A stretch of DNA of 24,924 nucleotides from Betaproteobacteria bacterium (GTDB lineage: Bacteria; Pseudomonadota; Gammaproteobacteria; Burkholderiales; SG8-41). This document shows positions 1 through 8,124 of this stretch, one piece after another. Within the stretch, counting starts at the first letter, position 1; the number at the start of each line of letters is the position of its first letter. Where the stretch lies: the NCBI GenBank assembly GCA_025363575.1, contig JANYDM010000104.1:1-24924 (forward strand), read 5' to 3'. The translations under genes were made by a program, and so were the position numbers. The notes beneath the pieces were generated by a model. That model had not been told where the DNA came from. It saw only the letters and a list, made by a program, of their open reading frames with translations, and ran no database searches.

Positions 1-1
1 C

Positions 2-370
2 AAGGATTTCGGCGCGCCGTGGCGCGCGCGTGGCGTCGCGCGCCGCGGCGCAACGGGAGAAGTCGCCATCGACATACTGTTGACCTTTACTACGCAAAAC
101 GCAGCGGGCAAGCCGGCCGAAATCAAGCTGGCCGGGGTATGGGAGCAACAATCGCGCATGCCCGCTGTCGATGACGCGTTCGATGTGCGCGGCTGGCGCG
201 TGCACCGAGTTGAGGCTTTTGCCGAAGTGGTCGGCGGCAACACGTACATCGATTACGAAGCGAAAACGGCGCCGCTGAAATTTTCGACGATCGGCGAAGT
301 GCGCGCCGCCATCGAACGCGCATGGGATCCCGATATCAAGGCGCCGAAGCGCAACGAGTGCAGTTCGTGA
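2..370 (+). CDS. 3' end of an unidentified protein (5' truncated by the window edge)
   Basis: The reading frame is open from the first complete codon of the window to a TGA at 368-370, so this is most likely the C-terminal part of a longer protein. A TTG at position 80 could instead be a start giving 96 residues, but the purine-rich stretch at 55-62 is about 17 bases away, too far for a good ribosome binding site. The sequence is soluble, with no membrane segment or signal peptide. The C-terminal part contains GWRVHRVEAFAEVVGG and ends in a charged tail. I do not recognise the family. The stop overlaps the GTG start of the next gene in a GTGA arrangement, so the two products are probably translationally coupled and functionally linked to the reductase and CoA-lyase downstream. 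Confidence 0.55.
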   Translation, partial: KDFGAPWRARGVARRGATGEVAIDILLTFTTQNAAGKPAEIKLAGVWEQQSRMPAVDDAFDVRGWRVHRVEAFAEVVGGNTYIDYEAKTAPLKFSTIGEVRAAIERAWDPDIKAPKRNECSS

Positions 371-1260
371 GCGCGGGAATCAAGCTCGGGTTCATCGGCC
401 TCGGCGCCATGGGGCGGCCGATGGCGCTCAATCTGATGAAGGGGGGCTATTCGATGACCGTCTACGCGCGCCGCCCGGAGGCGGCGGCGTCGCTCGTTGC
501 GGCAGGCGCGCGCGCGGTGGCCAGCCCGGCGGAAGTCGCACGAGCATCAGAAGTCATCTTTTCACTCGTCACCAGCTCGGCGGATAGTGAAGAAGTGGCG
601 CTCGGCGCTGACGGCATTCTTGAAGGTGCGCGTCCGGGTTCAGTCGTTATCGACATGGCAACGATATCGCCGTCGGCGACGCGGCGCATCGCAGACGCAC
701 TGGCGGCGCGCAACATAGAACATATCGACGCGCCCGTGTCTGGCGGCCCACAGGGCGCGCAGAGCGCCACGCTGGTTATCATGGCCGGGGGCAAAGCGGC
801 GGTATTTGCCCAGGTCGAGCCGCTCTTCGCCTGCCTCGGTAAAACCATTTTGCTCATGGGCGGTCACGGAGCGGGTCAAGTGACCAAGGCATGCAATCAG
901 CTGGCGCTGACGGTCACTGCCCAGGCGGCGGCCGAGGCGCTCGCGCTGGCGAAGAGTTGCGGTCTCGACCCGGCGCGCGTGCATCAGGCGCTGATGGGCG
1001 GTGTCGCCGCGAGCCGCGTGCTTGACCTGTTCGGCACGCGCATGGTCAGCCGCGATTTCGGCAGCGGCATCGACACGCGCCTGTACCATAAAGACCTCGG
1101 GATCGTGCTCGAACTCGCGCAGGAGGCCGGCCTGCCGCTGCCGGCGGGCGCGGCGGTCAAACAGCAGATCAACGCGCTGATGGGAGCGGGCGAAGGCGCC
1201 GCGGACTTTTCGGTGCTGATACGCGCGCTCGAGCGCGCGGCGGCGAAGTCCCCCGCCTGA
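367..1260 (+). CDS. NAD(P)-dependent 3-hydroxyisobutyrate dehydrogenase-family reductase
   Basis: This is a cytoplasmic beta-hydroxyacid dehydrogenase (3-hydroxyisobutyrate dehydrogenase / tartronate semialdehyde reductase / GarR-like family). It would interconvert a short 3-hydroxyacid and its semialdehyde with NAD(P). The Rossmann motif GLGAMG is at residues 11-16, the substrate-binding signature DAPVSGGPQGA is in mid-protein, and the catalytic lysine is K174 within VTKACNQ. The C-terminal half is the usual all-helical domain. I chose GTG at 367 because it overlaps the upstream stop and places the Rossmann fold at the normal distance from the N terminus; an in-frame ATG at 322 would add 15 atypical residues overlapping the upstream gene. 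The product is 297 residues, typical for the family. The exact substrate cannot be read from sequence. The neighbour downstream is a malyl-CoA lyase-like gene, which suggests C3-C5 acid metabolism. Confidence 0.88.
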   Translation: MSAGIKLGFIGLGAMGRPMALNLMKGGYSMTVYARRPEAAASLVAAGARAVASPAEVARASEVIFSLVTSSADSEEVALGADGILEGARPGSVVIDMATISPSATRRIADALAARNIEHIDAPVSGGPQGAQSATLVIMAGGKAAVFAQVEPLFACLGKTILLMGGHGAGQVTKACNQLALTVTAQAAAEALALAKSCGLDPARVHQALMGGVAASRVLDLFGTRMVSRDFGSGIDTRLYHKDLGIVLELAQEAGLPLPAGAAVKQQINALMGAGEGAADFSVLIRALERAAAKSPA

Positions 1261-1328
1261 GTCGACGTCGCACGCAGACGCGCGGCGCATCCCGCTTAAT
1301 TTCAGCAGCAATCTTCAGGAAAGCCGCC

Positions 1329-2309
1329 ATGAGCCTCACCGCATATGAACCCGTGACCCCGCGTCTGCACCGCTCGGAGCTGGCGGTGCCCGCGTCAAAC
1401 CCGAAAATGATCGACAAGGCGAGCCGCAGCGCGGCCGATGTCGTGTTCCTCGACCTCGAGGATTCGGTGGCGCCCGACGACAAGCCGGGCGCGCGCAAGA
1501 ACATCATCGCCGCGCTGAACGACATCGACTGGGGCGGCAAGACGCTCAGCGTGCGCATCAACGGCCTCGACACGCAATACACTTATCGCGACGTAATTGA
1601 AGTTGTGGAGGCCTGTCCGCGCCTCGACCTGTTGTTCCTGCCCAAGGCCGGCGTCGCCGCCGATGTTTACGCGCTCGACGTGCTGGTGACGCAGATAGAG
1701 CAATCCTGCAAGCGCGCGAAACGCATCGGATTCGAGGTGATGATAGAAACGGCGCTCGGCCTGTGCAACGTCGAAGCGATCGCGCAATCGAGCCGGCGCC
1801 TCGAAGCCATGTGTTTCGGCTCGGGCGATTTCGCGGCATCGACCGGCGCGCGCTCGATCACGATCGGCGGGCTCAATCCGGAATACGGCGTGCTGAGCGA
1901 AGCGGATGCGCAGGGCAAGCGCAACTTTTATCAGCTCGATCCCTGGCATGCCGCGCAGTCGCGCATCGTCGCTGCGTGCCGCGCATACGGCCTGCGTCCG
2001 CTCGACGGCCCGTACAGCGATTTCAACGATGCGGAGGGTTTCCGCGCGGCGACCCTGCGCTCCGCCGCGCTCGGCTTCGAAGGCCGCATGGCGATTCACC
2101 CCGCGCAGCTCGATACCATCAACGCCACATTCAGCCCCGCCCCGGATGAGGTCGCACGCGCGCGGCGCGTCGTCGAGGCGATGGCGCAGGCGGCGCGCGA
2201 AGGCCGCGGCGCGGTCCAGCTCGACGGGCGCATGATCGATATCGCCAATATCCGCATGGCCGAGCGCGTGCTGGCCAAGGCAGCCGCAATCGCCGCCGCC
2301 GGGCGTTGA
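1329..2309 (+). CDS. mcl: L-malyl-CoA/beta-methylmalyl-CoA lyase-like protein (HpcH/HpaI-CitE family)
   Basis: This is a TIM-barrel lyase of the CitE/HpcH family. From memory its sequence tracks the Rhodobacter Mcl1 type closely over its whole length: TPRLHRSELAVPASNP at the N terminus, FLDLEDSVAPDDK near residues 40-52, VRINGLDT, IGFEVMIETALG and GFEGRMAIHPAQLD. The conserved acidic metal ligands (Glu in MIETALG, Asp in FGSGDF) and the CoA-binding arginines are present. Such enzymes cleave malyl-CoA to glyoxylate and acetyl-CoA and beta-methylmalyl-CoA to glyoxylate and propionyl-CoA, and act in glyoxylate assimilation or the ethylmalonyl-CoA pathway. The 326-residue length is normal. AGGAAAG at 1318-1324 is a fair ribosome binding site. 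It lies 68 bases after the reductase with no terminator between, so co-transcription is likely. Substrate choice between malyl-CoA and related esters is inferred. Confidence 0.85.
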   Translation: MSLTAYEPVTPRLHRSELAVPASNPKMIDKASRSAADVVFLDLEDSVAPDDKPGARKNIIAALNDIDWGGKTLSVRINGLDTQYTYRDVIEVVEACPRLDLLFLPKAGVAADVYALDVLVTQIEQSCKRAKRIGFEVMIETALGLCNVEAIAQSSRRLEAMCFGSGDFAASTGARSITIGGLNPEYGVLSEADAQGKRNFYQLDPWHAAQSRIVAACRAYGLRPLDGPYSDFNDAEGFRAATLRSAALGFEGRMAIHPAQLDTINATFSPAPDEVARARRVVEAMAQAAREGRGAVQLDGRMIDIANIRMAERVLAKAAAIAAAGR

Positions 2310-2332
2310 TGCGCGGCGCGGAAGTCCGCGTA

Positions 2333-2360
2333 TTGCGAGGGTGATGTTCGTGTCACAATA
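2333..2360 (+). promoter_or_regulatory. weak candidate sigma70 promoter upstream of the GGDEF/EAL gene
   Basis: TTGCGA at 2333-2338 and CACAAT at 2354-2359 lie 15 bases apart, short of the 17-base optimum, and about 28 bases ahead of the ATG at 2388. Between them GTGA at 2341-2344 and TCAC at 2353-2356 form an interrupted inverted repeat with an 8-base centre, which is not the CRP spacing. This is only a candidate. Confidence 0.25.
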
Positions 2361-2387
2361 CCCCGCAACTTCTTTCCAAGGGGGCAC

Positions 2388-5300
2388 ATGAGCGTGGCGC
2401 CCGCTTCCGATTCGGCTCCGGTGGTGGGTTATACCGCGCCGGACAATACGGCCGACGCGATATTCGCCGAGCAGGTACGCTTGCTCTACCGGCTGTCACG
2501 CCCGGCCTATGGCGGCACGCTCGCCGTCGCGCTGATCGTCGTATGCGGGCTATGGTACGTGACGCCGGCGCTGCCGCTCGCGTGCTGGTTCGCGGTGGTT
2601 ACGGCGATTACGGGGGCGCGTTACCTTCTTTACCGGCGTTTCGCCGCCCTCGCCCCCGTTCAGGATGGCCGGCGGTGGCTGAACCGTTTCCTCGCCGGTG
2701 CGGCGGCGATGGGTTGCACCTGGGGGGTGCTCGGCTCGGCGCTTTTGCCCGACGCCAGCTGGTATTATCAGCTGGTGGTTGTTTTCGTTGTCGCGGGCGT
2801 GGTGGCGAGCGCACTGGTCGTGCTGACGCCGGTGAGGTCAGCGTTTCTGTACTTCCTGTTTACCGCATTGCTGCCGATCATTGCCGCGTTGTATGCGCGC
2901 GGCGATTCAATGCATGTTTTTACGGGCGCGATCCTGACAGCGTTTGCCGCGGTCATGTTCGCTACCAGTTTCATCATGCACAGGTCGCACACAGCCTCGC
3001 TGCGCACGCGGTTCGAAAATGCAGAGCTGGTGCGGCGCCTGTCGGCCGCCAACCAGACCGCCGCCGACGCCATCGAGCGCCTGAACGTGCAGCTCGAAGA
3101 CCAGAAAAAAATCGAAGAGGCGCTGCAGGACTCCACCGATCGGGTCGAGGCGATGATAGACGCGTCGCCGCTCGCCATCATCGAGTTCGACGTCAACCTC
3201 GAGGTCGAACGCTGGAACCGGGCCGCCGAGCGCATATTCGGCTGGTCCCGATACGAGGTCATCGGCGGGCCGACGCCCCTCGTGCCGGCGCAGCTCATGG
3301 AGGAAGCGCGCACCCACCGCACGCGCATACTTGAAGGCGCAACGTTCGAGAATGTGGAAACCGTGCGCCTGAGAAAAGACGGCTCCCTGATCGACGTCAG
3401 CGTCTCCGCCGCGGCGATCCGCAACCGCGCCGGCGAAGCGGTCGGCATGGTCGCGATGTTCACCGACATCAGCGGACGTAAACGCGACCGCGACGCGCTG
3501 CAACGCTCGTCGGCGCGGCTGGAGGCGCTGGTGGCGGCATCGCCGCTTGCGATCATCGTGCAGGACCATAACGGCGTCATCAAGCGCTGGAACGAAGCCG
3601 CGCAGCGCATCTTTGGCTGGACTGAAGAGGAGGCAATCGGCAAAAGCATGCTCGCCGTACCCGCCGACCGGAAGCACGAAGGCGCCGGCTTTCGCGAGCG
3701 CATATTGCGCGGCGAGCATTTCGCCGATGTCGAAGCGGAGCGCCAGCGCAAGGACGGGGTCCTGATACCCGTGAGCCTGTCCGCGGCGGCATTGCGCGAC
3801 GCCAACGGCGTTAGCAACGGTGTGGTCCTGTTCGCGGCCGACATCAGCGAGCGCAAGCGCGCCGAGCGCCGGCAAAATATTCAGAAAGCGGTCACGGTCC
3901 TGCTGGCCGAGGCCAGCAGCGTGGAAGAGGTGGTGCCGCGCGTGATCCAGTCGCTGTGCGAGACCTTCGGCTGGGAAGCGGGCGCGCGCCGCATCGTGGC
4001 GAAAAACGACGGCGTGATGCGCCACACTGAAAATTGGGGCACGCCGGCGCCGGAAATCCAGATGTTCCTGCGCCAGTCCGCAACGCGCGTCGACAGCACC
4101 GGTGAAAACGCAGGCTTGCTGCGCAGGGTATGGGCCGGCGGCAAGCCGGTGTGGCTGGCGGACATTGCGCAGGAGCCGACGTTCGTGCGCGGGGCGGCGG
4201 CGCTAGCGGCAGGCCTGCACAGTGCGTTCGCGTTTCCGATCATGGTCAGCGGCGAATTCTACGGCGTGATTGAGCTCTTCGGGCGCGAAGTGCGCGCGCG
4301 CGACGAGGACGTAGTCAGGATTACCACCGAGATCAGCAGCCAGATCGGCCAGTTCATTGCGCGCAAAGAGGCGGAGTCGCACCTCACCTTCTATGCCAAT
4401 CACGATACGCTCACCGGGCTGCCCAACCGCGCGATGTTCAACCAGCGCCTGACGCAGGCGCTCGCTCGCGCGCAGCGCCTGGGCACGATGGCAGCGGTGC
4501 TGTTCATCGACCTCGACCGCTTCAAGATCATCAACGATACGCTGGGCCATGACGCCGGCGATCGTCTCTTGAAGCAGCTTGCCGAGCGCCTGCGCGAATG
4601 CCTGCGCGAGGGCGACACCATCGGCCGCCAGGGCGGCGACGAATTCGTCGTGCTGATCGAGGACGTCTCCGATCCGCCGCAGCTGGCCGGCGTCGGGCAG
4701 AAGATACTCGAGACCGTGGCGAGCCCGTACCTGATCAGCGGACAGGAGTTTCACGTGACGGCGAGCGTGGGCATCAGCCTGTATCCCGGCGACGGCAACG
4801 ATCAGCAAGCGTTGCTCAAAAACGCCGATATCGCCATGTATCGCGCGAAGGAGCAGGGCAAAAATAACTATCAGTTCTATTCCGCGCAGATGAATCTGCA
4901 TTCATTCGAGCGGCTCGCACTCGAAACCAGCCTGCGGCGCGCCGTCGAGCGCAATGAATTTCTGCTTCACTATCAGCCCAAGGTCGACATGCGCAGCGGC
5001 CGCATCACTGGCGTCGAGGCGCTCATACGCTGGCAGCATCCCGAACTCGGCATGGTGCCGCCGGCGCAGTTCATCGCCCTCGCAGAAGAAACGGGACTGA
5101 TCACGCCCATCGGCGAATGGGTGTTGCGGACGGCCTGTGCCGAGGCGCAGGGATGGGTAACCAAAGGTTTGCCGCCTATCAGCGTGGCAGTGAATCTGTC
5201 GGCGCGCCAGTTCGCGCGCGACGAATTGGCGGCGGCGATCATGCGCGTACTGCGCGAAACGGCCCTCGATCCGCGACTGCTGGAGCTCGAGATCACGGAG

Positions 5301-5696
5301 AGCACCGTGATGCACAATGCGGACCGCGCGGCGGGTGTGCTTCAGCAGCTGAAGCTGCTCGGCGTGCGCGTCGCCATCGACGATTTCGGCACCGGCTACT
5401 CGTCCTTGAGCTATCTCAAACGTTTTCCGATCAGCAGCGTGAAAATCGACCGCTCGTTCGTGCTGGATTTGCCGGACGACAAGGACGATGCAGCGATCAC
5501 GCAGGCAGTGATCGCGATGGCGCACAGTCTGCGCCTGCGCGTGATCGCCGAAGGCGTCGAGACGAGCGCGCAATACCGCTTTCTCGAAGAGCATCATTGC
5601 GACGAGATGCAGGGCCACTATTTCAGCAAACCGGTCGATGCCGAAGCGATCGAGCGGCTGCTCGCCGGCCGGCACAGCGACGTCAAGCTGGCGTAG
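2388..5696 (+). CDS. Membrane-anchored PAS-PAS-GAF-GGDEF-EAL protein, bifunctional c-di-GMP enzyme
   Basis: This is a 1102-residue inner-membrane signalling protein that makes and/or breaks cyclic di-GMP. About six membrane helices lie at residues 43-195. A short coiled coil is near 205-245, then PAS domains at about 250-365 and 375-485, a GAF domain at 499-660, GGDEF at 666-830 and EAL at 844-1090. The cyclase motif GGDEF is intact at 749-753, and a product-inhibition I-site RxxD is present at 740-743, exactly five residues upstream. The phosphodiesterase motif EAL is at 877-879, with NLSARQF, EITES, DDFGTGYSS, VKIDRSF and EGVET all conserved. Both activities are therefore possible. AAGGGGG at 2378-2384 is the ribosome binding site. 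The two PAS repeats share a similar SPLAII segment, suggesting internal duplication. The signal sensed is unknown. Confidence 0.95.
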   Translation: MSVAPASDSAPVVGYTAPDNTADAIFAEQVRLLYRLSRPAYGGTLAVALIVVCGLWYVTPALPLACWFAVVTAITGARYLLYRRFAALAPVQDGRRWLNRFLAGAAAMGCTWGVLGSALLPDASWYYQLVVVFVVAGVVASALVVLTPVRSAFLYFLFTALLPIIAALYARGDSMHVFTGAILTAFAAVMFATSFIMHRSHTASLRTRFENAELVRRLSAANQTAADAIERLNVQLEDQKKIEEALQDSTDRVEAMIDASPLAIIEFDVNLEVERWNRAAERIFGWSRYEVIGGPTPLVPAQLMEEARTHRTRILEGATFENVETVRLRKDGSLIDVSVSAAAIRNRAGEAVGMVAMFTDISGRKRDRDALQRSSARLEALVAASPLAIIVQDHNGVIKRWNEAAQRIFGWTEEEAIGKSMLAVPADRKHEGAGFRERILRGEHFADVEAERQRKDGVLIPVSLSAAALRDANGVSNGVVLFAADISERKRAERRQNIQKAVTVLLAEASSVEEVVPRVIQSLCETFGWEAGARRIVAKNDGVMRHTENWGTPAPEIQMFLRQSATRVDSTGENAGLLRRVWAGGKPVWLADIAQEPTFVRGAAALAAGLHSAFAFPIMVSGEFYGVIELFGREVRARDEDVVRITTEISSQIGQFIARKEAESHLTFYANHDTLTGLPNRAMFNQRLTQALARAQRLGTMAAVLFIDLDRFKIINDTLGHDAGDRLLKQLAERLRECLREGDTIGRQGGDEFVVLIEDVSDPPQLAGVGQKILETVASPYLISGQEFHVTASVGISLYPGDGNDQQALLKNADIAMYRAKEQGKNNYQFYSAQMNLHSFERLALETSLRRAVERNEFLLHYQPKVDMRSGRITGVEALIRWQHPELGMVPPAQFIALAEETGLITPIGEWVLRTACAEAQGWVTKGLPPISVAVNLSARQFARDELAAAIMRVLRETALDPRLLELEITESTVMHNADRAAGVLQQLKLLGVRVAIDDFGTGYSSLSYLKRFPISSVKIDRSFVLDLPDDKDDAAITQAVIAMAHSLRLRVIAEGVETSAQYRFLEEHHCDEMQGHYFSKPVDAEAIERLLAGRHSDVKLA

Positions 5697-5725
5697 CGCG
5701 TGTGCACGGAGATACGCGCAGCGCC
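5690..5725. terminator. Hairpin between two convergent genes
   Basis: GGCG-(TA)-GCGCGT at 5690-5701 can pair with ACGCGC-(AG)-CGCC at 5714-5725 around a 12-base loop. It spans the gap between the converging GGDEF/EAL and ABC exporter genes. There is no T-tract on either strand, so intrinsic termination is uncertain. Confidence 0.3.
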
Positions 5726-7455
5726 TACGTCGCCCATCCCAAAGTCCCCGCGCCGGCCCCGTCCGCGCGGATCTCAATGCGTTTGTCGTGAAAATCGCGC
5801 AGATTGGCGTGATGACCGATGCTGACCAGTGTGGTGCGCGGCAGGCGCTGCCGGAGCAATCGACAGAGCCGCGACTCGGTCGGCTCGTCAAGCGCGGAAG
5901 ACGCTTCGTCCATGAACAGCCAGTCGGGTTTTTGCAAAAGCGCGCGCGCGAATGTAATGCGTTGTTGCTCGCCGCCCGACAGTATCTGCGCCCAGTGGCG
6001 CTCTTCATCGAGCCGGTCCGCGAGGGGGTCGAGCCCGCAGTCGGCTAGCGCGCCGCGCAGTTCAGCATCGACGAAAGCATCGCCTGCCGAGGGATAGCAA
6101 AGCTGCTCGCGCAGCGTGCCTATCGTCAGATACGGCTTTTGCGGCAGGAACAAAACGCCATTGCGTGGCCGCTCCACGGAGCCTCGACCATAGGGCCAGA
6201 TGCCGGCGAGCGCGCGGAACAGCGTGCTTTTGCCCGAGCCGGAGGGGCCGGTCACGAGCACGCTTTGACCGGGCTCAAAGTCGAGGCTGAAAGGTGCGAG
6301 CAGCGGCTGGCCGCTGGGTAGGTCGATATTCACATTGCTCGCCGCGTAGGCGGAGTTCTCATGCAGGATCGTGACGATGCCGGCGGTGCTGCGAGCTTCG
6401 TCACGTGCACGATCCATGGCATTTTTAAATGTAGTCAGGCGGTCGACTGTCGCCCGCCATTCCGCAAGCTGGGTGTACGCGTTAATGATCCACGAGAGCG
6501 CATCCTGCACCTGGCCGAAAGTGGATACCGTCTGCATAAGGCCGCCCAACTGTAGCGCGCCGGCAAAATAGCGCGGCGCCGCGACCACGAACGGAAAAAT
6601 GAGGGCGATCTGCCCGTAGCCCGAGCGGAACCACGTCAGAGATTTCTGCCGCCGCATGATCGCCCACCAGTTGGCGACGACGTCGCTAAAGCGATGCTCG
6701 AGCGCGCGTATTTCGTCAGCCTCGCCTTTGTACAGCGCAATCGATTCTGCATTCTCGCGAAAGCGCACGAGCCCAAAACGAAAATTGGCTTCGAACTTCT
6801 GCTGGTTGAAATTGAGGCCGACCAGCGGCCGGCCGATCACGTGAATCAGAACGGTGCCGACGATCGCGTAAAGCAGAGCCACCCAGACCATGTAACCCGG
6901 AATGTCGACCTGGCTCCCGTGCAACGTAAAACTCAGGGTGCCCGAAAGTGTCCATAAAATCGCGACGAACGAAACAAGCGTCACTACCGCGGACATCAGC
7001 CCCAGCGTCAAATTAAGGGTTTTGTCGCAAAAGGCCGCGAGGTCATCGGCGATGCGCTGGTCAGGATTGTCGGTGCCGCGGTCGGCCAGCTGCAGCCGGT
7101 AATACGTGCGCTCGCCGATCCAGTCCGCCAGATAGCGTCCAGTCAGCCAGCGGCGCCAGCGGATCTGCAGCATCTGGTTCAAATAGAGCTGATAGACGGA
7201 AACGACGATGAATGCGGCGGCGATGATGCTGAACTTGACGATCTGGTGGAAGAAACCGTCGCGGTCCATATTCTGCAGCGTGTTGTAGAAGTCATTGTTC
7301 CACTGGTTGAACAGCACGTTGATGTAAACGATGGTCAGATTCAGCGCGACAATGGCGGCGAGCAGGCCGCGCGCTGCCCAGCGCGCTTCAGAAAACCAGT
7401 AAGGCCGGGTCAGCGCCCACAGGGCGGCGAGAAATGATTTGGTATTGGTAAACAT
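5725..7455 (-). CDS. BacA/SbmA-type ABC transporter, fused permease and ATPase
   Basis: This is an inner-membrane ABC half-transporter with the membrane domain (SbmA/BacA-like, ABC_membrane_2 type) at about residues 1-330 and the nucleotide-binding domain at 370-560. Walker A GPSGSGKST is at 403-411, the signature LSGGEQQ at 492-498 and Walker B LFMDE ends at D516-E517. Relatives (YddA, Rv1819c/BacA class) move peptides, cobalamin or long-chain fatty acids as homodimers; the cargo here cannot be read from sequence. I chose the ATG at 7455 because GGAG lies 7 bases upstream; a TTG at 7479 would extend it by eight residues over that site. The product is 576 residues, normal for the family. It stands alone on the minus strand, divergent from the CBS gene. 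Confidence 0.9.
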   Translation of the reverse strand: MFTNTKSFLAALWALTRPYWFSEARWAARGLLAAIVALNLTIVYINVLFNQWNNDFYNTLQNMDRDGFFHQIVKFSIIAAAFIVVSVYQLYLNQMLQIRWRRWLTGRYLADWIGERTYYRLQLADRGTDNPDQRIADDLAAFCDKTLNLTLGLMSAVVTLVSFVAILWTLSGTLSFTLHGSQVDIPGYMVWVALLYAIVGTVLIHVIGRPLVGLNFNQQKFEANFRFGLVRFRENAESIALYKGEADEIRALEHRFSDVVANWWAIMRRQKSLTWFRSGYGQIALIFPFVVAAPRYFAGALQLGGLMQTVSTFGQVQDALSWIINAYTQLAEWRATVDRLTTFKNAMDRARDEARSTAGIVTILHENSAYAASNVNIDLPSGQPLLAPFSLDFEPGQSVLVTGPSGSGKSTLFRALAGIWPYGRGSVERPRNGVLFLPQKPYLTIGTLREQLCYPSAGDAFVDAELRGALADCGLDPLADRLDEERHWAQILSGGEQQRITFARALLQKPDWLFMDEASSALDEPTESRLCRLLRQRLPRTTLVSIGHHANLRDFHDKRIEIRADGAGAGTLGWAT

Positions 7456-7510
7456 TGAATGCTCCGAAGGCTGGGTCAATCCAGGTGTCGCAGGCGGCGG
7501 CGCGGAGGAC

Positions 7511-7550
7511 CCGGGATATGCGGCGCGATGATAACTTGAAACTATCCCGG
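7511..7550. repeat. Inverted repeat CCGGGATA/TATCCCGG in the divergent ABC-CBS intergenic region
   Basis: Perfect 8-base arms at 7511-7518 and 7543-7550 are separated by 24 bases. They sit between the divergent ABC exporter and CBS genes, just upstream of the candidate CBS promoter. They could be an operator, or a hairpin in the leader of the exporter mRNA. No regulator is identifiable. Confidence 0.35.
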
Positions 7551-7554
7551 CCGT

Positions 7555-7582
7555 TTGCGCCCGGGCGTTATTGGATTACACT
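7555..7582 (+). promoter_or_regulatory. Candidate promoter for the CBS-CinA genes
   Basis: TTGCGC at 7555-7560 and TACACT at 7577-7582 are separated by 16 bases and lie about 50 bases before the ATG at 7633. The match to the sigma70 consensus is partial (3/6 and 4/6). Confidence 0.35.
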
Positions 7583-7632
7583 GGAAAGCAAAACGGCGAC
7601 GTCGCGGGATCAATCGGCTCTGGAGGAAAGCG

Positions 7633-8061
7633 ATGAAAACGGTCAGGCAGTTATTGCAGGGCAAAACCAAGGCGCTGTGCACGATCACCCCCGACACACG
7701 TGTGTTCGAGGCATTAAAGCAGATGGCGGAAAAAGACATCGGCGCGCTGCTGGTCGTTGAAAACGGGCGCCTTGCCGGCATCCTCTCCGAGCGCGACTAT
7801 GCGCGCAAAGTCATCCTGCAGGGCAAATCTTCGCACGACACGCCGGTCAGGGAAATCATGACCGAGCGGGTGGTGTGCGTGCAGCTGAAAAACACCGTGG
7901 ACGAATGCATGGCGCTGATGACCGACAAGCGCATTCGCCACTTGCCGGTGATCGAAGGCGACAAGCTCATCGGCGTGCTATCGATCGGCGACCTCGTCAA
8001 AGAGACCATCTCCGAGCAGCAGTTCATGATCAGGCAGCTGGAGTCGTATATCCACAGTTGA
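7633..8061 (+). CDS. Tandem CBS-domain protein
   Basis: This is a small cytoplasmic protein of 142 residues made almost entirely of two CBS motifs, at about residues 8-62 and 75-130, which together form one Bateman module that usually binds adenine nucleotides. Visible features are IGALLVVENGRLAGILSERDYAR in the first repeat (conserved Asp before Tyr) and RHLPVIEGDKLIGVLSIGDLV in the second. GGAGGAAAG at 7622-7630, directly upstream, fixes the ATG at 7633; an upstream in-frame ATG at 7555 would include the promoter candidate and an arginine-rich stretch. There is no fused enzyme or channel domain, so it presumably senses energy state and acts on an unknown partner. It lies 63 bases before the MoCF-domain gene on the same strand. 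Confidence 0.92.
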   Translation: MKTVRQLLQGKTKALCTITPDTRVFEALKQMAEKDIGALLVVENGRLAGILSERDYARKVILQGKSSHDTPVREIMTERVVCVQLKNTVDECMALMTDKRIRHLPVIEGDKLIGVLSIGDLVKETISEQQFMIRQLESYIHS

Positions 8062-8124
8062 CGTACTGACGCTGTTGGGTATCATCGCGGCTCGATATCC
8101 ACTACGCCGCGGCGGGAAAATTCC

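Noticed and set aside
1..60. GC-rich simple-sequence stretch as a possible structural RNA or terminator
   Set aside because: It is consistent with coding in the open frame of the first gene and shows no stable stem followed by a T-tract.
640..1311. Long minus-strand frame (223 residues) opposite the reductase gene
   Set aside because: It is arginine/histidine/alanine-rich without a recognisable domain, lies antisense to a clear Rossmann enzyme, and is a typical high-GC shadow frame.
1395..2387. 330-residue minus-strand frame opposite the malyl-CoA lyase gene
   Set aside because: Composition is that of a shadow frame, and the plus-strand protein matches its family over the full length.
2768..4025. 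Overlapping minus-strand frames of 362 and 372 residues opposite the GGDEF/EAL gene
   Set aside because: They have no motif, are low-complexity, and sit antisense to well-conserved PAS domains.
4902..6008. 368-residue minus-strand frame spanning the GGDEF/EAL end and the ABC exporter end
   Set aside because: It crosses two real genes, and its right part is a frame-shifted reading of the ABC ATPase domain. I found no evidence for a frameshift in either gene.
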